NCBI GenBank assembly: GCA_013368445.1
Contig: JAACJO010000034.1
Coordinates: 1 to 64,000 of the forward strand
From: Leucocoprinus leucothites
Taxonomy: Eukaryota; Basidiomycota; Agaricomycetes; Agaricales; Agaricaceae
Length of the DNA: 64,000 bases
Reading direction: 5' to 3'
Both the position numbers and the translations under genes were made by a program. A model generated the notes under the pieces. That model saw only the letters and a program-made list of their open reading frames with translations, was not told the DNA's origin and made no database searches. This document shows positions 22,449 to 33,515 of this stretch, one piece after another. How positions within the stretch are numbered: position 1 is the stretch's first letter; every line of letters begins with the position of its first letter.

Positions 22449-22867
22449 GATCTGATCCTGTGGACCAGCCCAGGTGGTATTACCTTTGCTTTCTTAACTT
22501 AGAATCTGTTATGCATACTGTTTTTCCATCCTATTGCTTTGGCTCGCTTCCACTCCATTTGCTCCACTCTTCTTCTTTACCCTTTGGCTTCTGGCATGTT
22601 GTATTTGGACTTTCTCACATCATGTCATGTTTTATTCCTTTGTCATTTCTAGTCTTCTTCTGATGTTGGATATTATTATCTTCTAGCCTTTCCGAAATGT
22701 CAGATACTAATTATCCTCTTATCCTTTTTCTGCTATATCTATGTTTCTTTCTATCTGACCCTATCCACTGCCTTGTATATAAGTAGTCAAACTTATACCG
22801 TATTCCTCAGTCTGATAATCAACTAAGTCATGTGTTACCAACTTATCTGACCTCTGCTCTATCTTTG
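22443..22867 (+). repeat. LTR 1-like fragment, truncated
   Basis: Starts TGTCATGATC, and near 22776-22835 shares TATATAAGTAG and CTCAGTCTGATAATCAACT with LTR 1 (3835-3895). It stops at 22867, where an inverted LTR-gamma piece begins at its exact terminal bases. A diverged relative of LTR 1. Confidence 0.55.
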
Positions 22868-23122
22868 TGTTATGTATATTAATTATATCTAGTATTTGTT
22901 TCCTTTATAATATGAAGTCAATATTAGCTTTACTTAAGTAATATCACAATTATGTTTTCCTTATTTGTTATTGTATTTTCTTATCTCATTATGACTCATT
23001 ATGACTTGTTTGGTTTTGTTTATGTTTTGATGACATGTGATTGTTAAATATAGCTGCGCTATATTTGGACTTACCTTGTGATCTAGTCGGATGATCAAAG
23101 AAAAACTTCTTTAGAAGAACTT
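22868..23122 (-). repeat. LTR-gamma fragment, inverted
   Basis: Begins TGTTATGTATAT, the reverse complement of the LTR-gamma end (ATATACATAACA), and matches about 52330-52608 inverted. The remaining LTR is lost at 23122. Complements the half-LTR at 7240-7524. Confidence 0.75.
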
Positions 23123-23795
23123 CTAAAGAACTTCAATGCATCATTTGAGGCTTCTTCTTGGGGACACATGTCTTTCCCCATATGTCAATGTGACAGCAAG
23201 CTACAGGGCTATATAAAGAACAACTTAGTTGCTAGACTGTTGTCTTGCCCTTTCTTTCCTACTGCCATCATCATTGTCCTCTGTCTATCCCAATGGCTCA
23301 TAAGATATCTTCCTAACTTGTATTTGCATTACTCATAGTCTTTCTCCTAGGTACTATTCAACCTGGTTCTTCCAAAGCAAGGGCTGGTTCTTCTCAGAGT
23401 GGTAAGCAGCTGGATGCCCTAGCATCATCACAAGATGGACCTGCAACTCATGCTTCCTCTTCCAAGAAGAAAAAAGTTCCATCATCTAAAGGTCATTGTA
23501 AGCTACACAAGGATGGGTCACTGAGCTCTGTGGAGGCTGGTGCATGACTTTCTCTTTTCATCATTGTTTTGTTTAACCCCTGGCTCTACAGGGCTAGCTT
23601 CTTCTCAACCTGAGCCACAACCAGCTAAGGGTTCCAAGAAGTGCAAGGCCATCTCACCTGACATGCCAGTGGCTCCAATCTCCAAGAAAGCTCATCAAGA
23701 GCCTCCTATGCCATGGCCTGGTACCCCTGTTCCACAATCAATCATTTACAATCCCATGTCTATGATGCTGCATTCTAGCCAAGTCACTACAACAC
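23123..23795 (+). pseudogene. partial paralogue of the gene at 25620, cut by LTR-beta
   Basis: From about 23130 it matches 25460-26130, including 5' flank, ATG (23293), both first introns and GLASSQPEP. The first donor is mutated (CTC-ATAAG against CTC-GTAAG in the other copy). It stops at ACAACAC, where LTR-beta copy B begins, so about two thirds of the gene is missing. It keeps CAG where the other copy has a TAG, and CAACCA where the other has TGACTG. Confidence 0.75.
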
Positions 23796-25132
23796 TGTAG
23801 AGGCTTGTTGATGTATGGATATAACATCAAGTAGAGTACTAGCTAGGTAGCTAGAATGTAGCCTCAAATGAATTTGAGGGGAAGTATGGGAAATAGATGA
23901 GGATTTATGTAGCTACTGCTGAATAATGTGAAATGTGCAATGAAACTAAATGCTGTTTTATTTACTTTGTGAAATTCTCGCACACTGTACTAGGATCCTG
24001 ACTAAGTGCACAGTTTGCGACGCTTAGCAGACTTCTATAACTAAGATCTTTTATCCTGAGGCTGTCTCTGTTTCTCTCTAAGGTCAACTGGACCTTGTCT
24101 ATAATCACCCACTCAGTCACACACTGGTGCTGGTGTGGTTGATATGCCTTAACTACAAGCCTTCTTAGCTTGGTAGCTACTTTGCTGTGACACTAGGTCG
24201 AACTCGAGACATCTTAGAATATTTCTTAGATTAACTAGTAGAAGTCTTTCCTGTTAGAGTTCTCTTAGAAGGTTGATCACTTATTCACTCGAAAATGCCT
24301 AGTTTGTGGTCTGTACACCCTATAGCACTACGGAGGTGTAGGATTCCTTGCCTATCCGTGCACTGTCGTGTCCTTTTTATATTATTTGAGAGATACGAAA
24401 ATAGATGAAATATTCTAGAAAGAAATAGTTATGACTTGAAATTGACTAATAGAAAATGACTGAATAGTCCTGGATCTGGCTGGGTATACTTTTACGATGC
24501 GATGCTGACTGGTAGGTCCGTGCAATCACTAGGTTGTCGTATGGGTAGCAGAGTAGCTACCACATGAGTTTCTTTCATTAATCCTTTTTTAATCATGGAT
24601 AAGCATTTCAGCTGTGATATTTTCTTTAACCAAGGACCTCTGCCACTTCAGTGCGACCATCAGTTTGCTTGGCCAGTACAGTTGGATGACTGAGCTGTGT
24701 GGGAATGATGTAGCTAAGCAGCAGGGTAGCTAGGTTCCTGTCTTGTACATGTGGAAAACGAGGATCATTGTCTGTTAACCAGTCTGTTGATCCTTCTGAT
24801 CCGGTTCTAGACCCTGGTCCTTATTTTTAGATCGTTCAGATCATTCTCAGTGCAGAGCTTTCCCTCAAGTCCCAAAGTGGTAATTTGGTGATGGTGGTGT
24901 TCTGAAGTCGAGGGTTCGAATCCTGGAATGGTTCACAACAGTGGACAGCTGTACTAGATTACCAGTCTCACCTGCCATATTGGTTGACCATATTCTTCTT
25001 AGTAAGTAGCTTTGTAGCTACACCGCTAACACACTATCGGGCTCTTAGGTATAGCATTATTCTTTTATGATACTAAGTGTGAAATCGCGAAAATATTAGT
25101 ATTTCTTGTTTATTTTCGGTATTCGCATCACA
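23796..25132 (-). repeat. LTR-beta copy B, 3' LTR of the element to its right
   Basis: Full length (1337 bp), TGTAGAGG...CATCACA. On the sense (minus) strand a purine tract lies directly before it, so it is the 3' LTR of an element extending to higher coordinates. Left flank AACAC; the partner LTR is missing, so no duplication can be checked. Confidence 0.85.
24885..24925 (+). promoter_or_regulatory. tRNA-like A and B boxes in LTR-beta copy B
   Basis: TGGTAATTTGG, then 25 nt later GTTCGAATC at 24914-24922, a perfect match to the pol III B box (GWTCRANNC). The A-box match is weaker. Confidence 0.5.
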
Positions 25133-25143
25133 TCTCCCCCTTA
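25133..25143 (-). other. polypurine tract before LTR-beta copy B
   Basis: On the minus strand AAGGGGGAGA immediately precedes the LTR start TGTGATGC. This fixes the element's orientation and places the plus-strand genes at 25620-29877 inside it as antisense genes. Confidence 0.7.
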
Positions 25144-25619
25144 CCCAACTCTGGCTGTCCTCAGCCTATGTATGGGTATTGTTCTAGAATGTTCTAGATG
25201 TCCTGTGCAGCCATGGTGATTTATCACGACCTGCCTGACTTCTTTCAGGAAGTACCTGGGCATTTTTTGATTGCTGGTTCCCATGTGTGGCTTCTATTCT
25301 TAGTTCCCTGATTATCTTGGTGCTGCTTAATGTCGATCAAACTATTTAGCTATGCATCATGTTTGCGAATCCTCAGAAGTTGTACTTAGACAGAACTGGT
25401 GCAGCACAACTTCTTTGCTGGCAGTTTCTGCCCATCATTTTGGGTAAGATGAACTTCCCAACGCATCATTTGAGGCTTCTTCTTGGGGACACGCATCTTT
25501 CCCAGCATGTCAATGTGACAGCAAGCTACAGGGCTATATATAAAGAACAACTTAGTTGCTAGACTGTTGTCTTGCCCTTTCTTTTCTTCCGCCATCATCA
25601 TTGCCCTCTGCCTTTCCCG
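25144..25619. other. 5' flank of the antisense gene
   Basis: No gene. From about 25460 it is shared with the partial copy at 23130, including GCTATATATAAAG about 95 bp upstream of the ATG, a possible TATA region. Confidence 0.45.
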
Positions 25620-27791
25620 ATGGCTCGTAAGTTATCTTCTTAACTTGTAGTTTTCATTACTCATAGTCGTACTCTTAGGTACTATCCAACCTGGTTCTTC
25701 AAAAGTGAAGGCTGGTTCTTCTTAGAGCAGTAAGCAGCCAGATGTCCCAGCGCCATTGCAAGATGGACCCGCAACTGGTGCTCCCTCTTCTAAGCAGAAA
25801 AAAGTTCCATCGTCTAAAGGTCATCGTAAGCTATGCAAGGATGGGTCACTGAGCTCTGTGGAGGCTGGTGCATTATGTTCTCTTTTCATCTTTGTTTTGC
25901 CTAACTCCTCACTTTATAGGGCTAGCTTCTTCTCAACCTGAGCCATGACTGGCTAAGGGTTCCAAAAAGCGCAAGGCCATGTTGTCCAATATGCCAGCAG
26001 CTCCAATTGCTAAAAAAGCTCATCAGGATTCTCCTTCATCCCAGCCTTTTGCCCCTGTTCCACAACTGCTCATTTACAGCCCTATGTTGATGAGGCCGCA
26101 TTCTAGCCAACTTGCTACAACACCAGAGGCCCCTCCATTCACTCTTTCCTTGCTCAACTGGGCCATGCTGCCTGCTACTGTTGATCCTGCCATGCTGGAA
26201 GATGGCCAAGTTACCTCAGCCCCCTTGCCAACTCTTTCTCAGCTACCGATTACAATCTTGGAGCCCGAGATCCCACTGACCGTGGGGGTGCCCCAGGTAC
26301 TCACAGTGGCTCCAGCTCCGGTTCCTGTTTGCCCTTCGCATATTCCTCCCAACTGGGAGTATCCTATACCTGCCACTCCTCAGGCTGTCTGTCAATCTGA
26401 GGTTGTTGCCTCTCCTTTGTCTGCTCACCCTACTGCCAAGAAGCATAGCTCTGTCAAAGCTCTGCCCCTTCCCCCTGTTCCTTCTTCACCATCAGCTGCC
26501 TCTGAGGCCGACCATTCCCCTGAATCCGATTCTGATCAAGAAGATGGGCCTGCTCAAGAGATGGTTTCATCTATCTCAGGTTTGGAGATAGAGCCTTCTG
26601 CTGACTTGGCATCCAAACAAACTCCAATGCCGCCTCCAAAGCCAACTTGCACATTGATGAGAAAGACTCAGGTGAAGAAACCTCTGCCTAAGAAGGTGCC
26701 AGTCAAGCCAGCCAGAGCCTCTTCTTTGAAGGTCCATATGGAGGAGGCCGCCAAAGAGTCATCCAAAGAGGACGTACCTCTATCCAAAGAATGCTATGAC
26801 AAGAATGGCCACTGTCTTGTTCCCTGTAAGGTAGGTGAGAAAACACTCTGGGTTTGTGGTAAGTCCTTTTCCTTGTTATTCGGGTTGTGTTTTGGCTGCT
26901 AAACTAGCTACCTTACTTGCCAGCTCCTCAGTCAGCATCAGAGGTTGCTGCCACTTTGGGTGGCAAATTCTCTTCCTCTCTCGATGTTCTGAAGGAGATG
27001 TTCATTCTCCCAGATGCTTGCAAAGTAAGCAACTAACCCTGTTCTTTTCTCAAATTTAATCAGCTTTTTCCTGTGTAGCTCAAAACTCCTGTGCACTGCC
27101 TTTGGTGCATCATGAAAAGTCGCAGTACTTGTACCCCCTGTCTCCCTGGTCAAGCCTGCGATGAATGCCGCAAGGAGAGTTGGAGCCACTGCTCCTTCTC
27201 TGTCATGGACACTTTGTTGTTCACGCATGCTAACGAGACTTATCATCTCTCGATTGCAGGTTTCTCGGGTACACCTCTTTGTCTTGATTTATCTTCTGCT
27301 TACAGTCTCATATCTTTCTTTGGACAGACTTCTCTCATCGTCTTCAGACTTTGGTGGCCGCACATACTCAAGTCGTCTTTACCCAGCAGCAGCTCACCTA
27401 TTCTGTCAAGCAGTACTGCCTACAGCTAGCAAATTTGCTGTACGACCTCAACTGCTTGGCTCAGATGCGCAGCCCCGACTTCCTTGTCAATACCAGCATT
27501 TTGGACAATCCTGAAGCCTTCCTCGAGCTGCTAGAGGTCTCTATGGCCATCTACAAATCATCGGATGCGACTTCTGATTTTTCAAAGTGTCTGGAGACAG
27601 CCTTTACACTCCACAAGAACGTCATTGCTTTACTCGAGCAAGCCACTGAGGAAGGAGCAGCCCTTGGGCTACAAGAGCATCTGGGTCTCACCAATCTTCA
27701 TTTCACTGCCCGAGTCCGTTCTCATGGGACTAAAGGCAAGAAGAGGAAGTTGTCATCTGGCAATAAAGGTAAAGGCAAGGTGGCTGAGTAA
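25620..27791 (+). pseudogene. antisense gene: proline/serine-rich, six-cysteine cluster, helical tail
   Basis: Exons that fit: 25620-25626, 25679-25867, 25920-26858, 26924-27024, 27079 to about 27260, and about 27347-27791, with consensus donors such as GTAAGT. The product has a lysine/serine region, a long proline-rich region, an acidic/basic region, then CLWCIMKSRSTC and CDECRKESWSHC eight residues apart, that is CX2CX7C twice, close to Zn2Cys6 spacing. The tail is helical (LEVSMAIYKSSDATSDF...) and ends in a basic stretch. Two stops are present: a TAG near 25724, where the paralogue has CAG, and a TGA near 25946. It may be a recently broken member of a TE-borne family. Function unknown. 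Confidence 0.65.
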
Positions 27792-28483
27792 TCTTTTTCA
27801 TGTTGTATTTCAATCTCCTGTTGTGGCCATCTTTATGGACCATTTTTCTTTCTTCTTTCTTGAGGTACTCATGATTTAGTAGCTGCTTAGCTTGAACTCA
27901 AGTAGGAGATTTATTTTTGCTGGATTTCTTGTTGCATCATTGTCGCCGTCTCTCACCTCTTATCACATACATATTTCACCTGCCCCTATTATCCACAATC
28001 CTATCTTGTTGTCTCCAGTTTCCCATGAGGTGTGAGTGAGACTTTCAGACTTATTAAGGGAAAATAGAGTCCGAAAAACCTTGCCCTCGCCATTTTCAAC
28101 TGGATAGCTTTTGCAGGACTGTCTTTGGTAATGTGTATCATGAACTGCTGAGTAACCCTCTCCCCCTTACCAAAGTCAGTCCAAACCTGGAACACCCAGC
28201 AAGGTGTCATGCACACATGAAAAAATTCTTGGTACAGAAAACTCAATGGATATAAAAGCAACTTGGATCACCCCTCTACATTTAGGAGTTGGATTGGCAT
28301 ATAATCCCCAGGGGCATAGCCGATTGTCCCTCTCAGTGGTGATCCAGCCTCTAACACATTCCGCACTTTTTAGCCTGTTGCTATGTAGCTACCTGGCTGT
28401 CCCTTATAAAACGAAGGTATGTGAGTACGGACTTCATCGAACTTAAACACTCTTTCATGAAATCTTTGTCCTCTTAGTGCATC
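27792..28483. other. spacer between the two antisense genes
   Basis: About 690 bp with no convincing frame. Just upstream of the second gene is CTTATAAAACG near 28403, a possible TATA element about 75 bp before the ATG. Confidence 0.4.
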
Positions 28484-29877
28484 ATGTCTTCCAACACTGG
28501 TTCCACCAAACCCACTACTTATCATGAACTCGACCAGCTCACAATGTCGATTCGTACAACTGTCCAAGGTCACAAGAATGGCAACATTATGCCTTCCTTT
28601 GTGTCCTTTTCAATGTCACAACTCGACCCTCTTGCTGTGAGTACTCCCCCTTAGCATGGTAGCTAGGTCACTAACTCACCTTCCAGGCCGAGCTTGTTAA
28701 GAAGCTGACCACTGACCCTGTCATTGCTCAAGACAGCAAAGCCTGCTCACAGGCTTTTCATATCCATCACTATGTCCACTATGCTTTGAACAATATTTCG
28801 GGCTATGTGGCACCTCCCTACTTCGAGTCCTTGAACCGTTACTGCATCCAGAACACCAATAAAGGTGGTGAAGGTGCAGAGGGCACTGCCAAAGGTGGTC
28901 CTATGGCTACTGCCATGACTCCAGCTGAGCCAGCATCCACGGATAACACTACTCCATCAAACTCAACTGCTGGTCCCAAAACAGGTTCGAAGCATTCTGC
29001 TCCAGTGTCTACTACCAAAAAGGCAAGTATCTCAAATCCTAAGTCTCCTATTCTTCTTCTTGTCTTACTTGTTATCTGACCAGCCCCGAAAAAAGAAGCA
29101 ACCTACGTCTCCCACAACTGTCAAGGATTCTGACAATGAAGTGATCATAATGGTATGCCTCTCCAGCTAGGCAGCTGTGTAGCTACTTAATTCCGATTAA
29201 ACAGGCTATGGTTGTTGATGATGAGGCCAGCGCTCCTGCTGCTGTTGTCTCCACTATCAACGAATCCAATGCTGTTCCCAATGCCACTACCACTCCTGCA
29301 GTTCATTTCAATGAGCCTGTGGTTGTGTCTTCTTTTATTCCGAAGTGCAGGAATTCTGTCACTACCTTGGTAAGTAACTACTTGGAATATCATCAGTTAA
29401 TCTTACTTAAGTCTTCTTATTCTTTGGCTAGAATGGCTCTCCTACTGTTGCTCATCTGGAAATGGTGCACCTTTCTTACTTCCATGTTCCAGGCATGGAC
29501 ACTCAAAGCAGGGCATATCACTGGACCACCCAGTTACTGGCTAACTCCGGTGCCTTGAGCTTCCCAGAAGGCTATTTATGTCTCCCTCTGCCAAGTATGT
29601 GTATTTCATTACCAAGTTAGCTAGTCTGCTAATTGGCTCAGTAACAACCTATCTTCAAGATGTTCAATCTCTTATAACCGCTGCTTGCACCCTCCAAGTC
29701 AGGAACTTCAATGTGTGTGATTCCCTAGCTAAATAGACTCATTTGTTGTCTGTCAACCACTCCCTGCTTGAATGCCTGCTGGAGATGGATGCTGTTGGTT
29801 GTTGTTACCAAGTGTTCACACTGGAACAGGAACAGCTTCTTCAGTCCCTTCAGCCTTCTCCTGTTGCCTCTGCTTAG
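28484..29877 (+). pseudogene. second antisense gene, six exons, unknown function
   Basis: Exons: 28484-28636, 28687-29032, 29084-29152, 29205-29369, 29432-29594 and 29660-29877. All joins keep frame. The second intron (29033-29083) is GC-AG with the classic AAG|GCAAGT donor; the others are GT-AG. The product starts MSSNTGSTKPTTYHELDQLT and has HHYVHYALNNISGYVAPPYF, a threonine/serine-rich middle, PRKKKQ basic segment and a helical C-terminus. A TAG at 29734-29736 interrupts the last exon, which otherwise runs to 29877. No known domain. Like its neighbour it lies antisense between a pol remnant and the 3' LTR. Confidence 0.6.
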
Positions 29878-29969
29878 TAGCTAGATAGCCACCTCACTTC
29901 ATAGGATAGTACTTAGTCAGTCCAAAGCTGTACCTGGTTTTCCTTTCCGAGGTTTTTTACCAGTAGAAG

Positions 29970-30236
29970 TCACAAGTCCTTTTCTTTGTCCTTCGAACTC
30001 ATGTCATGCGAACTCACTATGTTGTCATCTGACCATTCATCTTCAAGCATCCAATGTTCTTCTTCCTTATCTTTAAGATTGTTTAGACTTTCTTTACTAA
30101 TGTCTAGGACCTCCTCTACCTCTTTTGGAAGAGGGATGGTTTTCCTAGCTAAGTACTGTTGATGACCCTGAACCGGGTCACCCTGGGAACCTAGCCACTT
30201 CCTCAATATCTCAAGGAGGAGGCCGTTGTAGTACAA
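29970..30236 (-). pseudogene. pol C-terminal tail of the LTR-beta element
   Basis: An 88-codon minus-strand frame containing YLARKTIPLPKEVEEVLDIS and an acidic end (EEEHWMLEDEWSDD). Fungal Ty3 integrases often end with a similar aromatic-Ala-Arg, I-x-LP, then acidic pattern. The integrase core is absent. A shared stretch, TTCAGGGTCATCAACAGTA, also occurs near 33463 next to another LTR-beta fragment, which supports the assignment. Confidence 0.45.
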
Positions 30237-30240
30237 TTAG

Positions 30241-30833
30241 TGACTTTGTACCATTATAGACTCAAGTTGGCATTGTTTTGTCAAGATTTCCAGTGAAATG
30301 AAAGTTATCTTCTATCAGAAAACTGTCCATCAAATGCCAAAAAAAGCTTGTATTCCGAATTTGGTAAGCATTTGAGCAAAATGATGTGCGATTTGCTCAT
30401 TTTCCTCCAAATCGATACCCCTCAAAGAAGCACTAGTTTTTCTCCCAGGTATGATGATGTTATTATGAAAAGTCTATTGACCCACTTCCACACGAGATCA
30501 ATACAAAGAAGTGTCTTCATGTTATGCAGTAAGTGTCGAAAATCAGTCAGTTGATGCATGGTTCGAACCTCAATACATGAGTCTCCAGTGGGTGCCTCCT
30601 CCTGATTTTTATATATGTCAATAGATTGGATCTTTGAGCTTCTGATTCTGTCATGCTTGTATTTTTATCTTTTTTTTTCGGTGACTAGATTGACCCACCA
30701 TTAGATACCATTTATGGCATTGTTCTATCAAAAGTCTGCTAGAAAAACCCTTCCTGGCATGTCATACACCCTGCAAATAATCAGATAATAGTTAGAGGAT
30801 TTGACACAGGCAGTTTTTGACCCCACAGTCACC
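30241..30833. other. no gene recognised
   Basis: Upstream of the pogo-type gene. No terminal inverted repeat pairing with sequence after 33134 was found by eye. Confidence 0.4.
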
Positions 30834-33134
30834 ATGCCCACTATGAACACTACAGAGAACTCAACTTGCCCTGCTAATCCAGATGTGGATAACATCCTCA
30901 GTTCTGAGGAACATATTCAACTGGCAATTCAAGCAATCAATAACTCGCCTTTGCTTCCTGATGGGACTCGGGAATACAAAATTCGTGCTGCTGCCCGTGA
31001 TTTCAATGTCCCATGATCCACCCTGACTGCTCGTCTTAATGGAGTCCAAACTCGAAAAGAAGCACATGAGCATGAGTGTTGGTTGACTCTTGCACAAGAG
31101 AATGTGGTTGTGGAATATGTGAAGGTTATGGGGCAGAGGGGCTTGCCAGTTACTGGAGAAATGTTGGCAGATTATGCTCATGATATTTGTGGGAAGGAAG
31201 TCAGCAAGAACTGGGCTTGGAAGTTTGTGGAGAGGCATCCGGACCTCAAAGTCAAGTGGACAACTACTCTGGAAGAGTGCCGTGCTCACTCACTCAATCC
31301 CACTATTGTTGCTGACTTCTTTGATGTTCTCAAGACGATCATCTTGGAATATGATATCCCTCGCGAGAACATCTATAATGCTGATGAGAAAGGTGTTCAG
31401 CTTGGTGTTGGTCGCAGTGTGGCTGCAATTGTTGATCGAAATCAAAAGACTGTACAACAGGTAGAAAATGGGAACAGAGAGATGGTCACAATCATTGAGG
31501 CAATCTGTGCAGATGGGAGTGCTCTTCCCCCTTCTGTCATCTTTCAGGGCTCGCATCGAAACCTTGAGTGGGGACGTAATAACCCATGTAGGGCAAGGTA
31601 CCATTCAGGCTTATCTCTGATCAGCTGAATGGATCACTAATCCCACTTTGTAGCATCTCTGTTTCGCCAAATGGCTGGACTGACAAGGAGCTTGGTACGC
31701 TCTGGCTTGAGCGTGACTTTGAGCCCATATCTCGAAAGCAGAACACCTCTAATCGTCATCGTTTGTTGATCCTTGATGGCCACAATTCCCACTGCACCTA
31801 CAAATTCTGTAAGGTTGCGATGCAGGCATCAATTATTGTGATCTGTCTCCCCTCACATACAACTCATGCACTCCAGCCATGTGATGTTGGTGTCTTTAGT
31901 CCCCTCGCACAAATGTGGAAGACTGAAGTCAACCAGTGTACTCGAAATGGCATCCCCATCACAAAAACCAACTTTCTCGAGCATTACTCAACTGCCTGCG
32001 GAAAGGCTTTTAAGCCTTCTACAATTATTTCTGCATTTTCGAAGGCAGGAATTTATCCACTTAATCCATCCGCAATTCCTCTCTCAGCATTTGAGCCATC
32101 CAAACTTACCTCAACTCAGGTGGCCATGCCAATTCCACCGACCTTACCCTCAGTTCTCGAGCCAATGGATAATACAGAAATTATCTCTGCTGACTTTGAC
32201 GCCACTACCAGTAAGATAATTACAGCTACTACTACTACTATTACTACTACTACTCCAGTGGCTAGCGAGGATCCTCTCTCGAGTGCATCAGGTGCACAGG
32301 CATGTTCTGCCATACCCCCTGAACCAATCCCCCAGTTTGCCATTTCCGGAATGCCTCCTCCCCTAGGCCCAAAAGCCTCTCGTAACGATCTTCATAGCCA
32401 AAATGATCATCTTCGCCTTTTATTGGAACAGTTGCACATTGAGCTCGAAAAGGCATATGCAATCCAGAAGCTAATGGAACGCGAAAATGAGCGGCTTCAC
32501 ATGGTTGCATTTCACAAAGATAAGAGTAAGAAAAAGAAAACTTACAGCAGTTCAGAGGCCCGCCACATGACAAGTGAAGAAACCATGGATGAGCTTGCCA
32601 AGATGGAGTTCATGACCAAATGGAAGGACGTAATGAAGGAGGCTGGGCAACACTTCAAGATTTGGAGGCAGATGATCGTCCAACATGAGCGGGAGGTGGT
32701 AAAGGAGAAGAAGAAAGCTGAGTAGGATAGGAAGAGGCAAGAGCGTCAGGAGGAGCAGCAGCGCAAGGCAGAGGCTAAAAGGGTAGAGAAGGCTGCTAAG
32801 GCTGCAGCACGAGAGGTGGAGCGGGCATTGAAGGCAACGAAGAAGCAGGGAAAGAAGGGGAGGAAAGCCACAAAAAAGAAGTCAGCTCAAGATCATGACA
32901 CCTTTATGGAAGGTTTGAACATACCACTGCCCGACTCCCATCCTTCAACTCCTAGTAGTGAGCTCTCATTCTCGTTGTCATTTTCGGACCCAGAGATGCT
33001 AGGTGAGTGCTACAAGCCTTGATTCCTGGACGGTTGATAGACATATAATTTTAGGTGTTGTAAATGAAGAATCTGCCAAAGAAATCAGTACTAGCCATCG
33101 TAGGAACCCAAGGAGAGCTGTTCGAACCAAGTAG
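30834..33134 (+). pseudogene. pogo-type DDE transposase with two premature stops
   Basis: Exons: 30834-31597, 31654-33002 and 33055-33134, with introns of 56 and 52 bp that keep frame. Near the start, YKIRAAARDFNVP...STLTARLNG is a Psq-like helix-turn-helix, then a CENP-B-type second one (YVKVMGQRGLPVTGEMLADY...ERHPDL). The DDE_1 core has NADEKGVQLG (Asp 31383), LILDGHNSH (Asp 31775) and LQPCDVGVFSPL (Asp 31883), so all three acidic residues remain. A charged helical, lysine-rich C-terminus follows (KKQGKKGRKATKKK). Stops are TGA at 31014-31016 within the first HTH and TAG at 32723-32725. Such enzymes move DNA at TA sites; domesticated relatives exist (CENP-B). Confidence 0.85.
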
Positions 33135-33515
33135 AGCATACCAAGAATGTAGAAATATGTAATACTCACTTGATTGGGTGGTGGATGTGGATTATTTGAC
33201 GAAAGATGAACTGATAGGAGCCTATTATTGTGTATTTGGTGTGACTTGATGGCCGGCTCCCACGCCCTGGCCAGGTACCCAGGTAAGCCATGATTTCGAG
33301 TACCCCACCTTTAAATATTTGTACAGCTTGTGTATAGCCTCAGATTTTCTTCTTCTTCTACACAATTATATTTGAGAAGCTTTGCTATCAGGCTGCATTG
33401 GTTTCAAGGCCAATGCATACTCTACATGACATGTACATACTGCCAAACCCTTATCCGGCCAGGTTCAGGGTCATCAACAGTATGGAATTACTCAGAACGC
33501 GGCCACTTTGTTTTA
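33135..33515. other. spacer with a short LTR-beta element trace
   Basis: No gene. Near 33463 it shares TTCAGGGTCATCAACAGTA with the pol tail at 30165, so part may derive from the end of an LTR-beta pol. Confidence 0.35.

Larger units (their letters stand above)
23796..30240 (-). mobile_element. LTR-beta retroelement with two antisense genes, 5' truncated
   Basis: Minus-strand order: pol C-terminal remnant (30236-29970), two spliced genes on the opposite strand (28484-29877 and 25620-27791), polypurine tract, 3' LTR. Everything upstream of the pol end is missing. Grouping these as one element is inference from the purine tract, the LTR orientation and the pol remnant. Confidence 0.55.

Noticed and set aside
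30551..30580. GGTTCGAACC resembling a tRNA T-loop
   Set aside because: No matching A box, acceptor stem or T-stem pairing around it.
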